A stretch of 64,000 nucleotides of DNA from Streptantibioticus cattleyicolor NRRL 8057 = DSM 46488 (GTDB lineage: Bacteria > Actinomycetota > Actinomycetes > Streptomycetales > Streptomycetaceae). This document shows positions 41,955-50,735 of the stretch, piece by piece. The stretch covers positions 5,903,228 to 5,967,227 of the forward strand of contig NC_017586.1 of the NCBI RefSeq assembly GCF_000240165.1, in the 5' to 3' direction. The position numbers and the translations under genes were made by a program. Position 1 is the first letter of the stretch. Every line of letters begins with the position of its first letter. The notes below the pieces were generated by a model that made no database searches, had not been told where the DNA came from, and was given only the letters and a program-made list of their open reading frames with translations.

Positions 41955-44789
41955 TCACCGCCGCGCAACTCGGCCCGCGGTGACCGGAGTTCGACCCTCC
42001 GCCGACAGCACCCCGGCCGTCCGCGCCCACCGCGGGACCGGCGTCGTGCGCCGCCACGGCCCCGAGGCGGCCTGGCCCGCCGTCAACTCCGCAAGCCCCG
42101 GACGTTCGTGGGCGTCCGCCGCGCGCACCGTGACCCGGACGAAGCGGGCCGGCCACGTCACGGGCAGCCGGCCGCCGGCTCCGGGGGACACCGGCCGCCA
42201 GTGGGTGCCGTCCGGGGAGAGCGCCACCGTGGAGGAGGCGGGCCGGACGGCCGTCCAGCGGGTGGTGATCCGGGAGACCGGGACGGTGCGGCCCAGGTCG
42301 ACGGTGAGCGTGGCGCGCGGGGCCGCGGGCACCCACGCGGTCTCCGGGCTGCCGTCCACCGCCGCGTCGGCGTACCGGCCCGGCTGCTCGGAGTCGGCGG
42401 AGGCCGGACGGCAGCGGGCCGCGTCGTCGGTGGGCGCCAGGTCCGGGCGGCGGGTCTTGAGCACCAGCGGCACCCCCGCGCTCACCACCTGGGCGCCCTG
42501 CGGCCCGTACACGGTCATCGGCCCGCCGCCGGTGAGCCGCACCGTGGTGGTGTGCGCCCCGATCGCCACGTCGAAGGCGCGCCCCCGCCAGCGCAGCCCG
42601 CGCAGCACCACCCCGTCGGCCAACTGCGGTGGCAGCGACGGGTCCAGGCGCACCCCGTCCGCCTGCCACCGCAGCCCGCCCAGCCCCGCCGGGAACGTCT
42701 GGAGGAAGCCGCCCGCGCCGGTCAGGAAGTCCTGCGCCGGCGCCCCCGCCAGCGGATCGGCCGCCCCCGCCTTCGCCCCGCGCGCCTCGGAGAACTCGTC
42801 GAACGGCCCCCGCACGAACGGCTCCACGGAACGCCGCAGATAGGTGTACGTGGCGCACCCCGGCGCCCCGACGACGGCCGCGTCCACCGCGTGCACCGAA
42901 TCGGTCATCGCGGGGCCGTCCGGGTCGGTCCGCGCCGCGTAGTACGCCAGCGTGGCCCGCGCCGCGCCCGGCGGCATCGGCCAGTTGAGCGGATACAGCA
43001 GCATCACGGTGTCGGCCTGCTTGATCAGCGAACCGTGGTACCCCGCGTACTGCTCGAAGATGTCGCGCGACCGGTCGAACGGCACCCGCAGCCGGTCGGC
43101 GATCCGCGTCCAGGCGGCCGGGGCGGGCCGGCCCAGCAGCCGGGCGGCCCGGACGGCGGCGCGCAGCGCGGTGGCGGCACCGGCGTTGGTGAACGCGCCG
43201 TCGGTCACCCCGTTGCTGTATTCGTCGGGGCCGGCGACGTTCCGCACCGAGTAGCCGCCGTCCGGATCACGGGTCGCCCGGCCGGCCCAGAACCGGGCGA
43301 CCCCGGAGAGCACCGGCCAGCCGTGGCCGCGCAGCCAGCCCAGGTCGCCGGTGGCCAGGTAGTACTGCCACACCGCCAGCGCGATGTCGCTCTGCAGGTG
43401 GATCTGGGTCACGCAGTGCGGCGGCTGCCAGCTCTGGCACTCGGTGCGCAGATCCCCGCTGGAACCGCTCTCCCACGAGTAGAACAGCCCCCGGTACCCC
43501 AGCCGGCGGGCGTTGGCGCGGGCCGCCTTCCGGGTGCGGTAGCGGTACTCCACCACCGAACGCGCCAACCGCGGATGGAACGCCAGCAGGCTGGGGAACA
43601 TCCACGTCTCGGCGTCCCAGAAGACCAGCCCCGCGTAGTTGTCACTGGTCAGTCCGGTGGGCGCGACGCTGTCGGCGGCGCCCGCCCGCAGGCTCGACAG
43701 CAGCCCGTACTCCGAGGCGCGTACCCACCCGGTCAACTCCGGCCGCCCGGGCACCTCGACGCCCGAACGCCACAGCCGCGCCCACCGCCGTGCCTGCTCC
43801 GCCAGGAGCGCCGGCCACCCCAGCCGGGCCGCCCGCACCGCCGCCGCCCGCGCGCCGGCGTCCGGGTCCGGCGCCGTCAACGCGGTGTCCACGCCGACGT
43901 ACTTGGTGAACGTGTACGTCCGCCCGGCCCGCACCGGGAACGTCACCGCGCGGCGCCCGGTCAGCGGTGCGGCGCCGTCCGCCGGGCGGACGGGCCGTGC
44001 CGCGACCTCCGGGCCGGGGCGCAGCACCGAGACGACGGAGCCGGCGACGCCGGTGCCCAGGGTGCGGAAGGACACCCGGTTGGCGCCGCCGGGGCCGGCC
44101 GCCGGGCGGGGGCGCAGCATCCGGGCGCCCCGGCCGTCGATCAGGTCGGTCACGGTGGACTCGCCGTTCCAGCGCGGTGTCATCCGCAGCCGTACCGCGC
44201 CCACGTGCGGATCGGCGCGGTCGGCGAGGACGTCGAGGACCAGGCCGGTCACCCGGCCGTCGGAAGCCGTCCAGGTGAGCGAGGTACGCACCAGCCCGCA
44301 GCGCAGCCACAGCGTCTGCCGGTAACCCGACACCCGCCCGGCCGGCGTACCGGAGGAGAAGGTGTCCGCCCCGACGCCCACGGTCAGCGGCGTCCAGGTC
44401 GGCAACGCGGCGATCACCTGCCGGCCCGAGGTGACCGACTTCTCGCGCGCGTACAGCCCGGCGACGAACGACCCGTCGTAGCGCGGCGTGAACAGCGGCC
44501 AGCCGGTCCTCGCCGTCCCGGCCCAGTAGCCCGCGCCGAGCGGCGGGACCCGCTGGCCGAGGTAGCCGTTGCCGACGAACGCGTGGTAGCTGTCGGCCGG
44601 ATCGATCCGGGTGGCCGTCGGCGCCCACGACGGGTCCACCGCGCCGTCACCGTCCGGGCAGCCCGCGGCGGGCGGCGCGGTGGCGGTGCGGGGTGTGCCC
44701 CGGTGTCCGCCGGGCACCGCGCAGACGGTGAGGGCCAGCGCCAGCGCCAGCGGAACCGCCCCCGCGGCACGGCGCGTCAGGGGGCCCAT
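41955..44789 (-). CDS. Secreted GH65 glycosidase (acid trehalase-like) with discoidin domain
   Basis: A 944-residue exported enzyme. A signal segment (AGAVPLALALALTVCAVPGG) is followed by an N-terminal beta-sandwich (YHAFVGNGYLGQRVPPLGAG ...). The GH65 (alpha/alpha)6 barrel holds FWDAETWMFPSLLAFHPRLA near residue 388 and RNVAGPDEYSNGVTDGAFTN near 518 with the catalytic glutamate. A C-terminal F5/8 type C domain (~800-915: RYADAAVDGSPETAWVPAAP ... RFVRVTVRAADAHERPGLAE) completes it. GH65 includes acid trehalases and disaccharide phosphorylases; the YLGQRVPP opening and secretion favour an ATH1-like hydrolase acting outside the cell on trehalose or a similar alpha-glucoside. It starts 26 bases after the oxidoreductase operon, so it is probably its last gene. 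Confidence 0.87.
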   Translation of the reverse strand: MGPLTRRAAGAVPLALALALTVCAVPGGHRGTPRTATAPPAAGCPDGDGAVDPSWAPTATRIDPADSYHAFVGNGYLGQRVPPLGAGYWAGTARTGWPLFTPRYDGSFVAGLYAREKSVTSGRQVIAALPTWTPLTVGVGADTFSSGTPAGRVSGYRQTLWLRCGLVRTSLTWTASDGRVTGLVLDVLADRADPHVGAVRLRMTPRWNGESTVTDLIDGRGARMLRPRPAAGPGGANRVSFRTLGTGVAGSVVSVLRPGPEVAARPVRPADGAAPLTGRRAVTFPVRAGRTYTFTKYVGVDTALTAPDPDAGARAAAVRAARLGWPALLAEQARRWARLWRSGVEVPGRPELTGWVRASEYGLLSSLRAGAADSVAPTGLTSDNYAGLVFWDAETWMFPSLLAFHPRLARSVVEYRYRTRKAARANARRLGYRGLFYSWESGSSGDLRTECQSWQPPHCVTQIHLQSDIALAVWQYYLATGDLGWLRGHGWPVLSGVARFWAGRATRDPDGGYSVRNVAGPDEYSNGVTDGAFTNAGAATALRAAVRAARLLGRPAPAAWTRIADRLRVPFDRSRDIFEQYAGYHGSLIKQADTVMLLYPLNWPMPPGAARATLAYYAARTDPDGPAMTDSVHAVDAAVVGAPGCATYTYLRRSVEPFVRGPFDEFSEARGAKAGAADPLAGAPAQDFLTGAGGFLQTFPAGLGGLRWQADGVRLDPSLPPQLADGVVLRGLRWRGRAFDVAIGAHTTTVRLTGGGPMTVYGPQGAQVVSAGVPLVLKTRRPDLAPTDDAARCRPASADSEQPGRYADAAVDGSPETAWVPAAPRATLTVDLGRTVPVSRITTRWTAVRPASSTVALSPDGTHWRPVSPGAGGRLPVTWPARFVRVTVRAADAHERPGLAELTAGQAASGPWRRTTPVPRWARTAGVLSAEGRTPVTAGRVARR

Positions 44790-44815
44790 GGGCCGCTGGG
44801 TGAGGCCGCCCGTCG

Positions 44816-46921
44816 CTACCCCTCCGCGCCCAGGTACGGCAGCAGCGCGTCGGGCCGGGCCGGCAGGGTGCGCACCCGGATGCCGGTGGCGTGGTGGATG
44901 GCGTTGGCGACGGCCGCCGCGGTGCCGACGATGCCGATCTCGCCGATGCCCTTGGACCCCATCGGGTTCAGGTGCGGGTCGTCCTCGTGCAGCCAGTGGG
45001 CCTCGATACGCGGTACGTCGGCGTTGCTCGCCACGTGGTAGGTGGCCAGGTCGCGTTCGGCGTAGTCGCCGAACTCCGGGTCCATGGTGCTGCCTTCCAT
45101 CAGCGCCATCGACATCCCCATGGTCATCCCGCCGATGAACTGCGAACGCGCCAGCCGGGGGTTGAGGATGCGGCCCGCCGCGAAGACCCCGAGCAGCCGG
45201 CGCACCCGGGTCTCCCCGGTGTCGACGTCCACCTGCACCTCGGCGAACTGGGCCCCGAAGGCGTGCCGGGCGTACCCCTGGCCGGCCTCGACGTCCTCGG
45301 TGGTGTCGGCGAACGCGGACAGCCCGCCGGCCGGCACCGAGCCTCCGTGCCGCGCGATCGCCGCACGCAACTCCACGCACGCCTGGTGCACCGGCCACCC
45401 CCACGACGCGGTGCCCGACGAACCGCCGGCCACCGGAGCCCGGCCCAGCTCGCTGGCGCCGATCCGGATGCGTACCCGTTCCAGCGCCACGTCGAGGGCG
45501 TCGGCGGCGATCTGGGTGAGCACGGTGCGCGCGCCGGTGCCGATGTCGGTGGCGTTGACGTGGACCCGGAAGCCGCCGTCGGGGTCGGCGAACGCGGCGG
45601 CCTGGCAGGGGGAGACGTACACCGGATAGGTGGAGGCGGCCACCCCGCTGCCGATCATCAGCCGGCCCTCCTGCCGCACGGCGTTGCGCGGGTCCCGGTC
45701 GTGCCACCCGAACCGGCGGGCCCCCTCGCGCAGACAGTCCACCAGATGACGGCTGCTGAACGGATGGCCGCTGTCCGGCTCGAACTCCGGCTCGTTGCGG
45801 ATCCGCAGCTCCACCGGGTCCACGTCGCACGCCTGCGCCAGCTCGTCCATCGCCGACTCCAGCGCGAACATCCCCGGGCACTCGCCCGGCGCCCGCATCC
45901 ACGACGGGGTGGGTACGTCCAGCCGGACCACCTGGTGCGTGGTGCGGCTGTGCGGGGAGTGGTACATCGTGCGGGAGACCACCGCCGCCTGCTCGACGAA
46001 CTCCTGGCCGGTGGAGGTGTCGGTGACCACGTCGTGGGCGAGCGCCCGGATCCGGCCGTCGGTCTCCGCGCCCAGCCGCAACCGCTGGAAGGTCTCGGCA
46101 CGGTGGCCCACCACGGCCGCCATCTGCTGTCTGGGCAGGGCGAGTTTGACCGGACGGCCCACCACCCGGGCCGCCATCGCCGCCAGCACCACGTGCGGAC
46201 GCGGCGTACCCTTGGAGCCGAAGCCGCCGCCCACGTGCTCCCCGATCACCCGCACCTGCCCCGGGTCCAGCCGGAACAGCCCGGCCAGCGCCTCCTGCAC
46301 CGCGCTGGCCCCCTGGCACGAGTCGTACACCGTCAGCTCGTCGCCGTCCCACAACGCGGTGGCCGCGTGCGGTTCCATCGGGTGGTTGTGCAGCGGCGGG
46401 ATGTGGTACAGCCGGTCGATGCGCACCGGGGCGCCCGCGTACTCGGCGTCGAAGTCACCGCGGCTGCGCACCGCCGGGAAGCCGCCGTTGACCGTCTCGG
46501 GCACGTACAGCCCCGGGTGGTCGCGGGTGAGCACCACGTCGTACGGCTCGGTGGCGTACTCGACGCGCACCGCCTCGGCGGCGGCGCGGGCGGCCTCCAG
46601 CGTGGTGGCGACGGCGAGCGCCACGAACTGGCCGTGGTGGGCGACCCGGGGGGACTGCAGGACGTCCGTCATCGGGTCGCCGGCGACCTGAAGGCGCGGC
46701 GCGTCGGCGTGGCTGAGCACGGCGAGCACGGCGGGGTCGGCCAGCGCCGCCTCGGTGTGCACCGCCGTCACCGTGCCGTGTGCCACGGTGGCCGGCACCG
46801 GCCAGGCGTAACCGACGTCCGGCGGCTGGTACTCGGCGGCGTACCGGGCCTCGCCGGTCACCTTGGCCCGGCCCTCCAGCCGGGCCGCCGGAGCGCCGAG
46901 CAGGGGCTGGGTGGTCGTCAT
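44816..46921 (-). CDS. paoC: Aldehyde oxidoreductase, molybdenum cofactor-binding subunit (PaoC type)
   Basis: A 701-residue large subunit of the xanthine oxidase family. LEGRAKVTGEARYAAEYQPP is the standard opening. GEHVGGGFGSKGTPRPHVVL and TPSWMRAPGECPGMFALESA contact the molybdopterin, and GSKGIGEIGIVGTAAAVANA near the C-terminus contains the catalytic glutamate. The enzyme hydroxylates aldehydes or heterocycles, moving electrons from molybdenum through the FeS and FAD subunits. ATG 46921 overlaps the stop of the FAD subunit gene (ATGA). The PaoB/PaoA-like partners point to a PaoABC/YagTSR-type aldehyde oxidase. No Tat signal is visible on any subunit, unlike the exported E. coli complex. 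Confidence 0.9.
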   Translation of the reverse strand: MTTTQPLLGAPAARLEGRAKVTGEARYAAEYQPPDVGYAWPVPATVAHGTVTAVHTEAALADPAVLAVLSHADAPRLQVAGDPMTDVLQSPRVAHHGQFVALAVATTLEAARAAAEAVRVEYATEPYDVVLTRDHPGLYVPETVNGGFPAVRSRGDFDAEYAGAPVRIDRLYHIPPLHNHPMEPHAATALWDGDELTVYDSCQGASAVQEALAGLFRLDPGQVRVIGEHVGGGFGSKGTPRPHVVLAAMAARVVGRPVKLALPRQQMAAVVGHRAETFQRLRLGAETDGRIRALAHDVVTDTSTGQEFVEQAAVVSRTMYHSPHSRTTHQVVRLDVPTPSWMRAPGECPGMFALESAMDELAQACDVDPVELRIRNEPEFEPDSGHPFSSRHLVDCLREGARRFGWHDRDPRNAVRQEGRLMIGSGVAASTYPVYVSPCQAAAFADPDGGFRVHVNATDIGTGARTVLTQIAADALDVALERVRIRIGASELGRAPVAGGSSGTASWGWPVHQACVELRAAIARHGGSVPAGGLSAFADTTEDVEAGQGYARHAFGAQFAEVQVDVDTGETRVRRLLGVFAAGRILNPRLARSQFIGGMTMGMSMALMEGSTMDPEFGDYAERDLATYHVASNADVPRIEAHWLHEDDPHLNPMGSKGIGEIGIVGTAAAVANAIHHATGIRVRTLPARPDALLPYLGAEG

Positions 46922-47922
46922 CGGATGCCTTCCGTTCCGTTGCCGCCGGCCAGGTCGGCGAGCACGCGCACCGCGAGGTTGGCGGCCATCGCCACCTTGT
47001 AGCCGTTGTCCCGCAGCGGTTCGGCGGCGGCCAGTTCGCCGGCCACCGCGTGCCGGAACGCGGTCTCCACCGCCGGGCCCCCCACCAGCGTCTGCTCCGC
47101 GGTACGCGCCCGCCACGGCTTGGCCGCCAGCGCCCCGAGGACCAGCCGCACGTCGTGCACCGCCCCGTCGCGCACCTCCAGCAGCGCCGCCACCGACGCC
47201 AGCGCGAAGGCGTAACTGGCCCGGTCGCGCGCCTTGCGGTACGCGCCGCGGGCGCCCGGCAGCGGCGGCGGCAGCTCCACCGCCGTGATCAGCTCGCCGT
47301 GGCGCAGCACGGTGTCCCGTCGCGGCTCGTCGCCGGGCAGCCGGTGCAGTTCGGTGACGGGGATCCGGCGCGACCCCTCGGCGGAGAGCACGTGCACCTC
47401 GGCGTCGAGCGCCGCCAGCGCCACCGCCATGTCACCGGGGTGCGTGGCCACGCAGTGCTCGGAGGCGCCCAGCACCGCCAGGTCCCGGTGCTCGCCCTCG
47501 CGGGCCGGGCAGCCGGAGCCGGGCACCCGCTTGTTGCAGGGCTTGGCGACGTCCTGGAAGTACACGCAACGGGTGCGCTGGAGCAGGTTGCCGCCGATCG
47601 TCGCGGTGTTGCGCAGCTGCGCGGAGGCGCCGGAGAGCAGCGCCTGCGACAGCACGTGGTAGCGCTCGCGCACCAGCGGATGGGCGGCGAGGTCGCTGTT
47701 GCGTACCGTGGCCCCGATCAGCAGGCCGCCGCTCCCGGTGGGCTCCACCCGGTCCAGCGGCAGCCGGCTGACGTCCACCAGCAGCCCGGGCACCTCCACG
47801 CCGAGCTTCATCAGGTCGACCAGGTTGGTGCCGCCGCCGAGGAACCGCGCGTCCGGCTCGTCGGCGAGCAGCGCGACCGCCGACCGCGGGTCGGCGGCGC
47901 GTTCGTACCGGAACGGCTTCAC
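46918..47922 (-). CDS. paoB: Aldehyde oxidoreductase, FAD subunit with extra 4Fe-4S site (PaoB type)
   Basis: A 334-residue FAD_binding_5/CO_deh_flav_C protein. KFLGGGTNLVDLMK-type residues (ARFLGGGTNLVDLMKLGVEV) and SGASAQLRNTATIGGNLLQR bind FAD. The insert RTRCVYFQDVAKPCNKRVPG then SGCPA carries the cysteines that bind an additional 4Fe-4S cluster in PaoB, absent from ordinary xanthine dehydrogenase FAD subunits. GARGAYRKARDRASYAFALA opens the C-terminal domain. GTG 47922 overlaps the stop of the FeS subunit gene (GTGA), so all three subunits are translationally coupled. Confidence 0.9.
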   Translation of the reverse strand: MKPFRYERAADPRSAVALLADEPDARFLGGGTNLVDLMKLGVEVPGLLVDVSRLPLDRVEPTGSGGLLIGATVRNSDLAAHPLVRERYHVLSQALLSGASAQLRNTATIGGNLLQRTRCVYFQDVAKPCNKRVPGSGCPAREGEHRDLAVLGASEHCVATHPGDMAVALAALDAEVHVLSAEGSRRIPVTELHRLPGDEPRRDTVLRHGELITAVELPPPLPGARGAYRKARDRASYAFALASVAALLEVRDGAVHDVRLVLGALAAKPWRARTAEQTLVGGPAVETAFRHAVAGELAAAEPLRDNGYKVAMAANLAVRVLADLAGGNGTEGIR

Positions 47923-48437
47923 CGGGCGCCCACCTCCTGCACCGCGTCGACGATGTGCGGATAGGCCCCGCACCGGCACAGGTTGCCGCTCATCCGCTCG
48001 CGCACCTCGGTGTCGGTCAGGGCCACCGGGCCGTCCGGCACCCCCGGCGCCGTGACCGCGCTGGGCCACCCCCGGGCCGCCTCGTCGATCGCGCCCACCG
48101 CCGAGCACAGCTGACCGGGCGTGCAGTAACCGCACTGGAAGGCGTCGAGGTCGACGAAGGCCCGCTGCAACGGATGGAGCCGCCCGTCGTGCGCCAGCCC
48201 CTCGACCGTGGTGATCCGCTCGCCGTCCGCGCTGACCGCCAGCCGCAGACAGGCGTTCTCCCGGCGGCCGTTCACCAGGACCGTGCACGCGCCGCACTGC
48301 CCGTGGTCGCAGCCCTTCTTCGTCCCGGTCAGCCCGGCGTGCTCGCGCAACAGGTCGAGCAGGGTCGTCCGGTTGTCCAGGGTGAACGTCCGGCGGTCGC
48401 CGTTGATCTCCACAGTGACCGGCGTAGAGGTGCCCAT
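47919..48437 (-). CDS. paoA: Aldehyde oxidoreductase, 2x[2Fe-2S] subunit (PaoA type)
   Basis: A 172-residue iron-sulfur protein. The N-terminal ferredoxin domain has GTKKGCDHGQCGACTVLVNG plus the later cysteine in RRENACLRLA. The C-terminal helical domain has DAFQCGYCTPGQLCSAVGAI and MSGNLCRCGAYPHIVDAVQE. Together they hold two [2Fe-2S] clusters that relay electrons from the molybdenum site to FAD. It is the first gene of the operon; GCGAGGGAAGGCGGGGCC precedes ATG 48437. No twin-arginine signal precedes the domain. Confidence 0.93.
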   Translation of the reverse strand: MGTSTPVTVEINGDRRTFTLDNRTTLLDLLREHAGLTGTKKGCDHGQCGACTVLVNGRRENACLRLAVSADGERITTVEGLAHDGRLHPLQRAFVDLDAFQCGYCTPGQLCSAVGAIDEAARGWPSAVTAPGVPDGPVALTDTEVRERMSGNLCRCGAYPHIVDAVQEVGAR

Positions 48438-48747
48438 GGCCCCGCCTTCCCTCGCGTTGGAACGGCACAGCCTTCCTGGCTAACCGCTGCGTGCCGCCGT
48501 CAAACCCGCCGCGGCGGGCCCGGTGCGCCATCGGACGTACCGCGCCCCTCGCGTCGCGCGTGGGCGAACGGGAGCGCCGCGCGGATGCCGTGCGCCCGGC
48601 TCCCACGGCGTGCGGCGCCCCAACGCTTCCGGCGGGCGGCGGCGACACCTGGCCTTCGCGCATGTCGCGGGGGGTCAATGGACGGGACGGACCACGCCGG
48701 CGCCGTGCCGCGCCGGCCACCCCGACCGCCACCAGAGAGGACAGCCG
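48438..48747. other. 310-base divergent intergenic region with possible pao promoter
   Basis: On the reverse strand TTGACG (48503-48498) and TAGCCA (48482-48477) are 15 bases apart, a somewhat short but plausible promoter about 40 bases before paoA. Toward the forward gene, 48600-48747 shows only AGAGAGGACAGCCG, the ribosome-binding site of the coiled-coil protein. Confidence 0.3.
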
Positions 48748-49083
48748 ATGACGGCTCCGACCAGCCCCTCCGACCGGCATCCCAGCAGCGCCGTCGAGTT
48801 CATCGGCGGCATCGTCGACGACGCCAGGAGACTCTTCGACGACTGCCTGGACCGGGCCCAGGTCCTCAAGCAGGACGCGCGCCGGGCCATCGGCGACGGC
48901 ATGCGGTCCCTGGACCACCAGGCCCGCGAAGCGGCGGAGGCCGAGCTGAACCGACTCCAGGAACGCCTGGCCCACCTCCAGAGCCAACTCGCCCAGCTCT
49001 CCGACACGTTGGCCTCCCAGGACCGGGACCGGGACCGGGACCAGAACCAGCACCAGGACGACGGCGGCGGTCACGCGGGCTGA
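48748..49083 (+). CDS. Coiled-coil protein of unknown function
   Basis: A 111-residue soluble protein, mostly helical. VEFIGGIVDDARRLFDDCLD, AQVLKQDARRAIGDGMRSLD and ELNRLQERLAHLQSQLAQLS show heptad spacing, so it probably forms a coiled-coil bundle. The tail is a run of Asp/Arg/Gln/His (DRDRDRDQNQHQDD). The middle resembles phasin or apolipoprotein-like helices, but I cannot assign a family. AGAGAGGACAGCCG precedes ATG 48748. The stop lies inside a hairpin shared with the convergent monooxygenase gene. Confidence 0.72.
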   Translation: MTAPTSPSDRHPSSAVEFIGGIVDDARRLFDDCLDRAQVLKQDARRAIGDGMRSLDHQAREAAEAELNRLQERLAHLQSQLAQLSDTLASQDRDRDRDQNQHQDDGGGHAG

Positions 49084-49099
49084 GGCCCGCTCAGCCCGC
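49075..49099. terminator. Hairpin overlapping both convergent stop codons
   Basis: GCGGGCTGAG (49075-49084) pairs perfectly with CTCAGCCCGC (49090-49099) around a 5-base loop. The TGA of the coiled-coil gene and the TGA of the monooxygenase gene both lie within the stem. Confidence 0.65.
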
Positions 49100-50647
49100 G
49101 GGGACGTACCCCGGGGCGGACGAGGGCGCGCCGGCCCAGCGGCGCAGCGCGGCCTCCAGACCGACGGGATCGGCGGTGTCGCAGGCCCAGGCGACCACCC
49201 CGTCCGGGCGCACCAGCACCCCGGTGGGCGTCGCCCGGTCGTCGGCCACGACGGTGACCCGGCCGCTCCAGGCCGCGGCGAGGCGGGCGAACGTGCCCTG
49301 CGCGGTGCGGTCGAGCAGCAGGAACCCGCCGCCGTGGCCGTGGTCGGCCGGCCGGGAACCGTCGTTGAGCCACAGGTCGGGGGCGTACCGGCCGACCAGC
49401 GGGTGTCCGCCGGGCAGGTCGACGCGCTGGGTGACGCCGGAGATCTTCTTGACCGCGTAGGTCGTGCCCGCCCGGGTGGCCAGCAGGTCGGCGACGACCT
49501 CCCGGAGCGCGGCCGACCCGGCGTCGCCGCGCATCACCGCGGTCTGGGCCCGCGTCCAGTCCAGCACCCAGGCGCCGAGGGGACGACGCTCGGCGTCGTA
49601 GGTGTCGAGCAGCCCCTCGGGTGCCCAGCCGGTCACCACGGCACCGAGTTTCCAGCCGAGGTTCATCGCGTCGCCGACCCCGAGGTTGAGCCCCTGGCCG
49701 CCGAACGGCGGGTGCACGTGGGCCGCGTCGCCGGCCAGCAGCACCCGCCCCGCCCGGTAGGACGCGGCCTGCCGGGCGTTGTCGGTCCAGCGGGTCGCGG
49801 GGCCGCGCAGCGCGGTCAGCGTGACGTCGGTGCCCGAGACCCGGCGCAGGCTGCTGCGCACCTCCTCCAGGGTCACCGGCGCCGAGCGGTCGGCGGGGGC
49901 GCCGCCGAACTCCACGGTCACCACGCGCCCCGGCTGCGGCCCGTGGCGGTACGCGCCCCGGGGCGACCACACCCAGCCTTCCGCGAGCTTCTCCGGGTCG
50001 GCGATGTCGGCGACCGCGAGGTGCCCGGTGAGTTCCGGGCCGGTGCCGGGGAAGCCGATGCCCGCGAGACGGCGCACGGTGCTGCGCCCGCCGTCGCAGC
50101 CGACCAGCCACCCGGTGCGCAGCGGCCCGGCGGTGGTGCCCACGAGCACGCCGTCGCCGGTGTCCTCCAGCGCGGTGACCTCCACCCCGCGCCGCACGGT
50201 CACGCCGAGCCGCGCGACGTGGGCGGCCAGCAGTTCCTCCAGCTCACGCTGCGGCACCATCCTGGCTCCGGCGACCGCGGTGTGCGCGGCGAGGTCGGGG
50301 TCGGACCAGTCCACCAGGTCGGGGTCGAGGACCATCCCGGCGAAGTGCCCGGTGAACCGCGGCCGGGTCGTCCGCCGTCCGCCTCCGGTCCGCCGGTCGA
50401 ACGGCCCCACCCGCAGGAGCTGTTCGCGCTGGATCCGTTCGGCGGCGGGCAGCAGGCCGCGCCGGTCGAGCGCCTCGGCCGTCGGTACGTTGATCGCCCC
50501 CGCCTTCATCCCCTCGTCCGGCTCGGTCCGCCGCTCCAGCACCTGAACCGTCGCCCCGGCGAGCGCCAGCTCCGCGGCGAGCACCAGGCCCACCGGACCG
50601 GCTCCGGCCACGGTCACGTCCACATCTTGATTCACGTTCGTTGACAC
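49091..50647 (-). CDS. FAD-dependent aromatic hydroxylase (PheA/TfdB, RdmE-like)
   Basis: A 518-residue monooxygenase. VAGAGPVGLVLAAELALAGA (near residue 13) binds FAD, LVGCDGGRSTVRRLAGIGFP is the DG motif, and LLAGDAAHVHPPFGGQGLNL with VGDAMNLGWKL the GD motif. The C-terminal ~110 residues form the thioredoxin-like domain of polyketide/anthracycline and rifamycin hydroxylases (FLLLDRTAQGTFARLAAAWS ... LVRPDGVVAWACD). The substrate may be an aromatic drug or polyketide. GTG 50647 is chosen because a strong promoter lies exactly upstream with its -10 7 bases away, implying a leaderless message. No biosynthetic genes adjoin, which favours a detoxifying role. Confidence 0.9.
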   Translation of the reverse strand: MSTNVNQDVDVTVAGAGPVGLVLAAELALAGATVQVLERRTEPDEGMKAGAINVPTAEALDRRGLLPAAERIQREQLLRVGPFDRRTGGGRRTTRPRFTGHFAGMVLDPDLVDWSDPDLAAHTAVAGARMVPQRELEELLAAHVARLGVTVRRGVEVTALEDTGDGVLVGTTAGPLRTGWLVGCDGGRSTVRRLAGIGFPGTGPELTGHLAVADIADPEKLAEGWVWSPRGAYRHGPQPGRVVTVEFGGAPADRSAPVTLEEVRSSLRRVSGTDVTLTALRGPATRWTDNARQAASYRAGRVLLAGDAAHVHPPFGGQGLNLGVGDAMNLGWKLGAVVTGWAPEGLLDTYDAERRPLGAWVLDWTRAQTAVMRGDAGSAALREVVADLLATRAGTTYAVKKISGVTQRVDLPGGHPLVGRYAPDLWLNDGSRPADHGHGGGFLLLDRTAQGTFARLAAAWSGRVTVVADDRATPTGVLVRPDGVVAWACDTADPVGLEAALRRWAGAPSSAPGYVPAG

Positions 50648-50683
50648 GAACACCGTTCTACGGGCGAACAGTGTTCGTGTCAA
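50636..50683 (-). promoter_or_regulatory. Strong sigma-70-type promoter covered by a large palindromic operator
   Basis: On the reverse strand TTGACA (50683-50678), 17 bases, TAGAAC (50660-50655) is a near-consensus promoter whose start falls on the GTG at 50647. The same DNA contains a 13-base perfect inverted repeat (TTGACACGAACAC at 50641-50653 and its complement at 50671-50683). Two smaller palindromes lie within it: GTTCGT-TGAC-ACGAAC (50636-50651) and GAACA-G-TGTTC (50666-50676). A TetR-like repressor is the likely ligand, and it is not encoded next door. Confidence 0.8.
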
Positions 50684-50735
50684 GGGCGACGATGCCCGGC
50701 CGGGCATCGTCCAGGGGGACGGGACGGCCGGGCGG

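Noticed and set aside
41525-41968. A 147-codon reverse frame over the promoter of the secreted repeat protein
   Set aside because: Composition is Arg/Gly/Pro-rich at its start, it overlaps a signal-peptide gene in another frame, and there is no ribosome-binding site.
41646-45041. A 1131-codon forward frame antisense to the GH65 gene
   Set aside because: No recognisable domain; the reverse frame encodes a complete GH65 plus discoidin protein.
44790-46352. N-terminal extension of the GH65 gene over the oxidoreductase gene
   Set aside because: The extension is an out-of-frame shadow of paoC; the signal peptide at 44789 marks the true start.
48523-48747. 75-residue N-terminal extension of the coiled-coil protein
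   Set aside because: Arg/Gly/His-rich and unlike the rest; ATG 48748 has its own ribosome-binding site.
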